Assembly (NCBI GenBank): GCA_959347315.1
Contig: OY365812.1
Location: forward strand, 2,420,382 to 2,484,381
Length of the DNA: 64,000 nucleotides
From: Bimastos eiseni
Taxonomy: Eukaryota > Annelida > Clitellata > Crassiclitellata > Lumbricidae
Direction of reading: 5' to 3'
The position numbers were made by a program, and so were the translations under genes. Positions 58,401 to 64,000 of the stretch are shown here, in pieces. The first letter of the stretch is position 1, and each line of letters opens with the position of its first letter. The notes beneath the pieces are model-generated. The model ran no database searches. It had not been told where the DNA came from and was given only the letters and a program-made list of their open reading frames with translations.

Positions 58401-60676
58401 GTGTTAGTTCGACTGATGCAAACTGAACTGTACCTACAAGGGCGTTGTTTTCTCTACAGGGCCTCGTTGGTCTTCCTGGTCGAAACGGATTTCCGGTTAG
58501 TATTTAATTTTCTCAAATCAGGTCCTGTATGGTAAGTTGGTTAAGGTAAGGTAAGACAAAGATTTGGTAATTTTTGACACAGCTGAAATACTGAACAGTG
58601 GAGAACAGACCTAACTTAGTCTCAGAAGCGACGCACTGCGGTTGAAAGACTTTTGAGTGACGCTTTTGAAATTTTTATTTTACGATTTAGTTCCAAGTTC
58701 ATACAAGTGAGAAGCAATACTGTTCTATGACAAAGACACTGGCGTGTCTTGTGGAATGGTCGCTGCATGACAAACCCATCACTTCAACAAACTTCTGTCT
58801 GAGCCTTTTAGGAAGGTCCACTCACTACTGCATGCACTCTGAAAGTACCAGTACCAAGCCTGGATAAAGGAGGAGGGAGACGCTAATGGTCTTTGTTATC
58901 ATACAGTGTCGTTAACCAGTAACTAACCAGCCTTGTGAACAATGGCTCGGGAACTTAATAGACCATTGTGTCACTCGATGAGTTAAATGGATTGACTCCG
59001 AATTGTCCGTTTGCGTGATGCATGGGACTTTCCTGCCTATGCTTATTATTACTGTACGAGTGTACGTGAAAGCTTTGCCGATGCGTGACCGTGACTGCAC
59101 TACTCTATTATTGAAGCCCTCTGTTGCAACAAACAATCAATAGTGCAGGTCATTGAAAACTGACTTCCGAATGTCAGGCGAAAGAGAGAATAGACAGGTC
59201 CAGCCAACAGGGAGGAATCTAATTTCATGAAGAATTGTGTTAAAGGCACTTTGCATGTTCATTCATTCATTTATTCATTCATTTAGTCAGTAAGTCAGTC
59301 ACTCAGAACATTTATATATTATGGTGTTGGTCAAAATACCTACTCGTAAGTGCTCCCAGCTCCACAACGTCAGACGAGAACAGTTTATGGAAAGTGCTTG
59401 CAGAGTTCCTAATTAGGATAGTGAGCCTAACTAATACAGGGTGCCTAATTAATGCAGGGAGCCTAATGAAGACAGAGGGTCTAATTGAGTCAGGGTGCCT
59501 AATTCAAACAGGGACACTATGCCAGTCGGCAAAATCACCGAAAGAGTGCATGTTACATTTTCTCCACACATCTCTTTAACTCATGTACATGTGAAGTGGT
59601 GTATAAGTGATAAATTCCGTTACTTCTGACCTACTTCGCATTACGTTTAGAGTGTTTGGCACAGTATGCTAATCTCTGGTTCATACTCATGCCACTATTA
59701 GTAGCCTCAATCAAGACGAGCAGATCTTGTAATGTGAAGAATGACAATGCAAAATATTATTACTTCATCTGGTGCTATCAAGTTTACTTGCTCCTCAGGC
59801 TTCACTCTGACTCTCTTTACTCTCCTCGGGGCTTTCCTTTTCAGTCGTGCTGAGGTGTGGCGCACTCCTGAGTAGTAGCCTTTAAGGGGCGCTATATGAA
59901 TCTTCGTAATGAATGAATCTGACGGCACTTGATGTTCTATGATGTTCTTCTGTAGGGTCCAATTGGTTTGGATGGACCAAAGGGCGAACCGGTAAGTTAA
60001 GGACATTCAGTAGAAACCAATTTACAACATGTGCTATGGCAGCGAAAGTTGAACACTGCCTAAAAATTCTTCCACATGCAGCCACTAGAGAAATCCTAAA
60101 CAGGCCACCCACCCATTCAGTAACTGTCCCAAATATAAGCCATACCAGTTTCATATGAAGACAAAAATCAACAAACCTGATAATTATGTATATTACTAAC
60201 ATTAATATCATTCATCCATCTGCCCGTATGAATGGGATCCACTCCTTGAAAGATCCCAATATACGGGCTGCCCTATACCTACTGTGTATTATGGTCTCGT
60301 CCTGCCTCGTTTTTCAATGATGTACAGCGTTCGCCATGCATACTTGTAATACAGTATCGTATTGTATCTTTAGATTTATATGGCGCCTAAGTATAGCTAA
60401 GCTCTCAGCGTGGAAACTCATGGAAAAAAGAATTAAAGACCAATATTCCGATGGAGAGAAGCCATTCTTTAGTTTAATGCAATGGAATGTAACTATAATT
60501 TGGTATTGCCCTTCTTGCTGTTAGTTCAAAAATGCACACACACGCACCTCGATGGGGCAATTGCAGTTATAACTTATAATACAGAGCAATATGCGTGCAA
60601 AGGACTTACTCAAGGACCCTACACAGTAACTCCTCGGACGAGGATCGAACCCGTACTCCGCGTTATAGACCGACCG

Positions 60677-60728
<52 letters not shown>

Positions 60729-63550
60729 TCCGTGTTCAATACGAGTCATTAATCATTAATGAAGAGTCAATGAAGAGCAATATTGATGAATTCATTTGTT
60801 GTTTTTCGTGTTCATTATTGCCTGCATTCAGATTTTGAGTATACTCCTAGTGGTATAGTATACACAGGTTTGTCGTGCGTTGCTGCAGTTGATAGGTCTG
60901 AACATGTATTGTGGAGGATCACGATGCTCCGTATGTGATTGGGGCTGATTTGGAATGCGCCCAATGTCTTGGACCAATATTATAAGTTCCTGCGCTGTCA
61001 CGATGTCGTCGTTATTTTCCTATTGATTATAAATTGAGCCGTACATCTGTTCTGGTTGTCTTCCAATATTTTTAATTGCATGAATTATTAGGCAGGCTGC
61101 TCTCTTGCAATTTGTTTTCATCTGAGAAATGAGTGGATGTAGCCATACTAATTAATTAAATTAATTTATTTGTATTAATTCCTATCTTTGTTCACTTGTT
61201 TCATACTGAGAAATTTGATCGTGTGACTATACTAAATAATTATATTAATTATATTTTATTCATTAATTCCTAGCCTAGTTCATTTGTTTTATACTTTTAT
61301 ACGAATTACGAGGTGTTGGTACTCTAAAAAAGTTATGTTTACTTAATTAATAAATATGTATCCATAATAAATAATTTAATTTATTTAATTGTTTATTTCC
61401 ATACTTCATCTATTTGTTGTATTTGAGAAATTCAAAGGTGTGGCCATACAAATTAATTGAAGTAAATGCATTTAATTCATTGTTTTGTTCCTTTATTTAG
61501 TTAATCGTTCAGTCTTATTCAGAGTCATGTCCTCTCCTATTGTGCATGGGTCCTCAAATTAAAATACCTAGGCCATTGCGTTCTTCTATTACAATCTTAT
61601 ATCTAGAATCAACTGTGGGATCACATGCTTTCACAGATACAGACTTTGCATTGGTTCTTTTGCAGTTTATTGGATAATTACTGCTTGCTCTTTTTCTAAT
61701 TAATTTAGGGTACTATTGGGTTGAAAGGTGACAAAGGCGACAAGGTATGTATGAATCTAACTCTGATTGTTCTCTTTTAATTACAGTGAAGCACTGAAAT
61801 ACTCCAGTTTTCCCATCTAAGCCTACACCTTTTTTTAACTGTCCATGCATGCAAACATACAGTCGCATATCATGCATACATACATGTGTACATAATCGTG
61901 CATACATACATGCAATATACACCTGCATACAATTTATGGATAAAATTTTTTTTAATATACGCACAATGTATGTTCAGCATTGAGCTGAATGATCACAGCC
62001 GTAAACTGACGTCGTCTCATCTCTCATCGTAATAGCGATTGTTATTCTAGTCTGACGTTTATAAAGCGCCACTCTGAGAATTAACTCATCGCTGGCTCTC
62101 TCAGCCTCAACCAAGGGAGTTACTGTGGAGTTAAACAGACTTCAGGCCCATGTATAACTGTGGAAAGGACAAACGGAGGAACTATATATCTGCTGCTCTT
62201 CAGAAAAGGATTTTCAACATTATGAATTTTTTGTGATCTGACTCTCAGTCTGCAAAATTGTATATGTAAATGGCTGTGTTTTGTCAGCTATAATGTTCTC
62301 ATTAAACGGAAATACAATACTTTATACTGTGTGATTACTAAGATCAGTAACGTCACTTTCCTCCTTTACCCAGGCTTGGGACTGGCACTTCCAAGTGCAA
62401 CCAGTCAGTGCAAGCTGTCGAGCAGCAGTGATGCAGATAATAAAATTTTTTATAACAGCAATCATCTACACATTCAGTAAATGATTTGTTAGTTAAAATG
62501 TGCCACAGTTAAATTACTTTAGTTATTTGATTGGTGAAGCTATATATATGTGATGATCGGCTGTGGAGCTCTTTGACTGTGTAATATCGTTGAACATGTG
62601 TTTGTTTAGGGCGAAAGAGGAGAGAGAGGTGACAAGGGAGAGACTGGACTACCTGGATACGATGGAATCCCAGGCGTCAAGGTAATGATTTGTTAATAGC
62701 TTACAATACAATACAACTGTATTTTATAGATGGTGTCTGGTCCTTCTTCCAAAGTACTGATCGTGTACTGCGAGCTGCTGCACGCCTTATTGGCCTTAAT
62801 ACCAAAATATGTACGTGTTACAAGATAAATTGATATTGTATGTTCTGCATTGGCATCCTGTCCGACAGCGCTTTGAGTATAGAGTTGTTTCTCTGGTCTG
62901 GCGATGCCAACTTGACCTTACACCTGTTTACTTGAGAAACCTTTGTCAGCCGGTATTGAAGAACCATTTGCTCTGCTGAGAGGAGGGGGTTCTTGTGGTT
63001 TCATTTGCCCCTACAAAATTGGCATTCTCTGTGGCAGGCCCTAGGGTTTGGAATGGCCTTTCTCTGGAATTACTTCTGTTCCCTAAATCGTGCAGTGGTC
63101 CGTTGTATGTCATTTAAAAACTTATTTCTTTTTGTTCGGGCTGAAGTTGGGAGTGCTTTTGAATAGTTACTTTGATAGGGGCTATATCAATTTTTTAATG
63201 AATGAATGAGTAAGGGTGGTTGAGGTGATGACGATGATGGGAAGTAGTGGTGGTTGTAGTTTAGTGGTGGTTATAGTAGTGAAGGTTATAATAGTGAATT
63301 TGTCAAATTCACTCTGGCTTTGATGTGTATCTGGTGTCAAAAAGAGTTTCTGTTCAGCGAATCCGCCGCAGATGTTGCAGTGGAAGCCATGAGCAATGCA
63401 GTCAGAATGAGGCGATTGGATGCTGGTGAGATAAGTCTCTGACCATAGCACTAAACACTGATGGACAGCTGTCAAGATAGCCCGTCACGCTTGCATGGGA
63501 TGCCTACTTGTACATCTGGATAACTACGACTCTATTTCTCTTCGTCTATC

Positions 63551-63595
<45 letters not shown>

Positions 63596-64000
63596 ATATC
63601 TCTCTCTTTCTCTGGAACTCTCTCTCTCTGTGTCTTGCTCAATGTCTTTCTTGCTTTCTATCTCTGTCTTTCTTGCCGTCTATCTTTGTCTGTCTCTCTG
63701 TCCCTTTAGGCCCTATCTCTTTTCTCTGTCTATCTCTCTGTTTCTGTCTGTCTCTTTACTTCTACCTTTATCTCTGTCTCTGTCTGTCTGTCTATTTGCC
63801 AGCAATTCATCCTTCGTTCCCTGTGCGTTGTCGTAAGTGCGCTACAGAAGTCATACAAATTAGGTTGCTCCCTCTGCGCGTTTCTCTTATTTGCCGTGTG
63901 GTCTTCCATTGGCAGCCTTAGAACCTACGAACAGAAACAGAAGTACCCCAGTTAAGATCCCAGAGCGAGTTATTAAGATCCCAGAGCGAGTTATTAAGAT
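46366..64000 (+). CDS. Type II transmembrane collagen (MACIT/colmedin-like), 5' part
   Basis: A cell-surface protein with a short cytosolic N-terminus, one membrane anchor, a coiled-coil stalk and a collagenous ectodomain. Exons found: 46366-46626 (membrane anchor), 57907-57986, 58460-58495, 59956-59991, 61709-61744, 62610-62681. Collagen exons of 36, 36, 36 and 72 nt are multiples of 9, each starting with a whole Gly codon, as is usual for collagens. The anchor exon ends in phase 0 but the first Gly-X-Y exon needs phase 1, so at least one exon between them is missing from this model. That leaves open whether both parts really belong to one gene. The C-terminus lies outside the window, so collagen XIII/XXIII/XXV-like and gliomedin/colmedin-like (olfactomedin-ended) products cannot be separated. 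Confidence 0.68.
47611..47935. repeat. 20-bp minisatellite, about 16 units
   Basis: The unit is TATAGCACAAGATACCAAAG, with variants TATGGC, CGAGATACC and one 19-bp unit, arranged directly head to tail without spacers. All minus-strand frames stay open as Leu/Val/Ser/Cys repeats, which is an artefact of the repeat. Confidence 0.95.
48868..49033. repeat. TTAG tetranucleotide microsatellite
   Basis: About 40 units of TTAG with interspersed TTGG variants, directly followed by a copy of repeat A starting GCAGTTTAACAACACTGTGA. Confidence 0.95.
49035..49130 (+). repeat. Dispersed 'repeat A' copy
   Basis: The clearest copy in this orientation: GCAGTTTAACAACACTGTGA, then GCGTCACCCTCCTCCTTTAT, then GGGACTGGCAGTGTCCGTGT. 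Confidence 0.75.
49430..49690. repeat. Polypurine (GGAGAA) tract with exact 45-bp duplication
   Basis: The plus strand is almost purely A and G for ~250 bases. A 45-bp unit starting GAGAAGGAGGAGGGAAAGAG occupies 49584-49628 and is repeated exactly at 49629-49673, followed by the start of a third unit. Such tracts can form triplex DNA. Confidence 0.9.
50677..50735. repeat. AT dinucleotide repeat
   Basis: TATA runs with occasional TG; a similar block lies at 49928-49965. Confidence 0.9.
51530..51980. other. GC-rich block of unknown nature
   Basis: About 450 bases clearly richer in G+C than the surroundings, bordered by GAT repeats on the left. The minus strand has an open frame (51794-51582; GWSDRWLLRRMLAGNSICRR, later LPESQVGERAIPRPLS) with no recognised domain. 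It may be a piece of a retroelement 3' region or an exon of an unrecognised gene. Confidence 0.35.
52340..52410. repeat. GAGA/GACAGA simple repeat
   Basis: Purine repeat of GAGACAGACAGAGAG and GAGAGAGAG units. A complementary CTGT run lies about 190 bases upstream (52148-52185). Confidence 0.9.
53665..53945. repeat. TATG microsatellite with an embedded 15-bp minisatellite
   Basis: TATG runs at both ends surround about 13 direct copies of TATGTATGTTGTATG-type 15-bp units (about 53737-53935), one carrying a TATC variant. Both strands give long repeat-only open frames that are not genes. Confidence 0.95.
54405..54500 (+). repeat. Dispersed repeat shared with 4130-4205
   Basis: The two copies share GTGCWCTGCTCGTGAAT-like sequence, then CTGCYC, then GGCYTTARAGTG and AGAAGTTTGGAGATTA. 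This one is followed by a GAT-rich microsatellite (54530-54610). Confidence 0.6.
55975..56130 (+). repeat. Dispersed repeat, better copy of 40435-40590
   Basis: Begins CAGGGGCGTCAATCCCCCTC and includes AAAGTGCCAGGAAGGCAAGA and a CCCCCCAG run. It has no coding capacity. Confidence 0.65.
56340..56420 (-). repeat. L2-like tail, inverted, with AATC microsatellite
   Basis: AATCAATCAATCAATCAATC (56343 on), followed by CTTAATATAGCGCCTCTGCT and TCTACTCAGAGACCCTC: the reverse complement of the CTGAGTAGAT...GGCGCTATATAA tail seen elsewhere. Confidence 0.65.
56899..57558 (-). CDS. Antisense ORF, possible degenerate M35 (aspzincin)-like domain
   Basis: Open from an acceptor-like TTATAG (58 onward from 57559) to a stop at 56899: about 219 codons without low complexity, antisense to the collagen gene. 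There is no clear ATG start, so it would be a terminal exon or gene fragment. Visible pattern: QQCNVIGVIATSQ, then LPRFCPG, then NACGLDIADSTLYVHELVF, then SNGATWVLML. This recalls the order in M35 metalloproteases (Cys-NV-AY, CP, C-DQATT-LHE, NADTYALFA). However, the zinc motif HExxH reads HELVF and the GTxD motif is missing. If related, it is catalytically dead. Chance resemblance or a different family is quite possible; no function is claimed. Confidence 0.35.
   Translation of the reverse strand, partial: GGNTSCEFPLNLEELLYKFARFQKYHKEVASHAKAPINKAIGSSNEIGPTIVIALIELYQNTCTMNSDMSANADRQQCNVIGVIATSQFFNISKSQEANPLDLPRFCPGTGTDKLTNACGLDIADSTLYVHELVFSLEQLSHGAQIFKTFTLHYMTIANRQTTKEHQVISMVSNGATWVLMLQKSLLLQAQKNLTQSLSILKSHNPPTSLKVPKTIITL
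57907..57986 (+). CDS. Collagen exon (8-9 Gly-X-Y triplets)
   Basis: After the acceptor GTTGATCAG, two bases complete a Gly codon from the previous exon (phase 1). The frame then reads PPGNTGPQGEEGKKGRKGDK and GDVGPP, ending at CCG before GTAAGA. The GKKGRKGDKGD run is highly charged, as in non-fibrillar and membrane collagens. Confidence 0.85.
58460..58495 (+). CDS. Collagen exon, 36 nt
   Basis: TTCTCTACAG acceptor, GLVGLPGRNGFP, then GTTAGT donor. Exactly four Gly-X-Y triplets, phase 0 at both ends. Confidence 0.85.
58845..58935 (-). repeat. Dispersed 'repeat A' copy
   Basis: Contains GTACCAGTACCAAGCCTGGA, TAAAGGAGGAGGGAGACGCT and ATCATACAGTGTCGTTAACC. It lies in a collagen-gene intron. 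Confidence 0.7.
59405..59515. repeat. Degenerate ~20-bp tandem repeat
   Basis: About six units of GTGCCTAATTAATACAGG-type sequence, each differing by a few bases, in a collagen-gene intron. Confidence 0.75.
59956..59991 (+). CDS. Collagen exon, 36 nt
   Basis: TTCTGTAG acceptor, GPIGLDGPKGEP, GTAAGT donor; four triplets including a KGE charge cluster typical of stable triple helix. Confidence 0.87.
60520..60682 (-). mobile_element. tRNA-derived SINE, inverted copy
   Basis: The minus strand reads GGGTTCGATCCTCGTCCGAG (B box), TTACTGTGTAGGGTCCTTGA and ATTGCTCTGTA, in the same order as the copy at 10616-10825. It is followed on the plus strand by an AT repeat (60681-60724). Confidence 0.75.
60681..60724. 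repeat. AT dinucleotide repeat
   Basis: Over 20 uninterrupted AT units next to the head of an inverted SINE. Confidence 0.95.
61709..61744 (+). CDS. Collagen exon, 36 nt
   Basis: TAATTTAG acceptor, GTIGLKGDKGDK, GTATGT donor; four triplets, phase 0 at both ends. Confidence 0.87.
62335..62410 (+). repeat. Dispersed 'repeat A' copy
   Basis: Contains GTAACGTCACTTTCCTCCTT and CCAGGCTTGGGACTGGCACT, then TTCCAAGTGCAACC, matching 49035-49130. Confidence 0.65.
62610..62681 (+). CDS. Collagen exon, 72 nt
   Basis: TTGTTTAG acceptor, GERGERGDKGETGLPGYDGI and PGVK, GTAATG donor: eight Gly-X-Y triplets. This is the last exon of the gene seen in the window. Confidence 0.88.
62700..63205 (+). mobile_element. 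L2/CR1-like LINE 3' fragment
   Basis: The plus strand reads, with stops and shifts, LHWHPVRQRFEYRVVSLVWR, CQLDLTPVYLRNLCQPV, then LAFSVAGPRVWNGLSLEL. This is the conserved C-terminal region of L2/CR1 reverse transcriptase ORFs. It ends in a GGGGCTATATCAATTTTTTA-type tail and ATGAATGA units. It lies in a collagen-gene intron and connects the dispersed CTATATAA tails to an L2-like LINE. Confidence 0.8.
63545..63800. repeat. CTGT/CTCT microsatellite block
   Basis: Interrupted runs of CTGT, TCTCTC and TTTCTATCTCTGTC, similar to 17395-17760. They give two long but meaningless Ser/Leu/Cys frames. Confidence 0.9.
63925..64000 (+). repeat. Dispersed repeat with a duplicated 23-bp unit, shared with 50605-50660
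   Basis: ACAGAAACAGAAGTACCCCA followed by GTTAAGATCCCAGAGCGAGT. The unit AAGATCCCAGAGCGAGTTAT is then repeated and runs to the window edge. A related copy at 50605-50660 reads AGAAACAGCAGTACCCCAGT then CATAGAGCGAGTCGTAAAGA. Confidence 0.65.

Overview
This is a eukaryotic, intron-rich, AT-rich window from an invertebrate animal genome. It holds four conserved metazoan genes, reconstructed here exon by exon from splice signals, codon phase and remembered family sequence. A Fanconi core-complex gene, an inactive rhomboid, a COMMD gene and a transmembrane collagen together point to a bilaterian. The dense mix of tRNA-derived SINEs, L2/CR1-like LINE fragments, hAT- and Harbinger-like non-autonomous elements and CTGT/TTAG/GAT microsatellites suggests a marine invertebrate, perhaps a deuterostome such as an echinoderm or hemichordate. 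The species cannot be fixed from sequence reading alone.

Layout: (1) about 1.0-14.0 kb, minus strand: FANCB, 7 coding exons, 861 codons, apparently complete. (2) 14.0-18.6 kb: head-to-head intergenic interval with a strong ~240 bp fold-back element and CT/CTGT microsatellites; the FANCB promoter and the upstream untranslated exon(s) of the next gene should lie here. (3) 18.6-34.1 kb, plus strand: iRhom (RHBDF1/2-like), 15 coding exons, about 824 codons, with a GC-AG intron and a good poly(A) signal. (4) 34.1-36.8 kb: convergent interval with a 17-bp minisatellite of exactly 21 units. (5) 36.8-41.8 kb, minus strand: COMMD10, 8 coding exons, 199 codons, complete. (6) 41.8-46.4 kb: head-to-head interval with a dead LINE reverse transcriptase, a perfect hairpin and a hAT-like element. 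(7) 46.4 kb to the window end, plus strand: the 5' part of a type II transmembrane collagen (MACIT or colmedin type). It has one membrane-anchor/coiled-coil exon, an ~11 kb stretch in which I found no exon, then five Gly-X-Y exons; the gene runs off the window.

The genes form no operon-like system. FANCB acts in DNA crosslink repair, iRhom in ADAM17/EGF-ligand trafficking in the ER and Golgi, COMMD10 in the Commander/CCC endosomal recycling complex, and the collagen in cell-matrix adhesion. I see no new multi-gene system. The observations most worth a second look are an antisense ORF at 56.9-57.6 kb that looks like a degenerate M35 (aspzincin) metalloprotease domain, the GPTG pseudo-active site and GC-AG intron of iRhom, a minisatellite that copies an iRhom splice donor several times, retroposon tails abutting FANCB splice donors, and several intact-looking non-autonomous transposons with target duplications.
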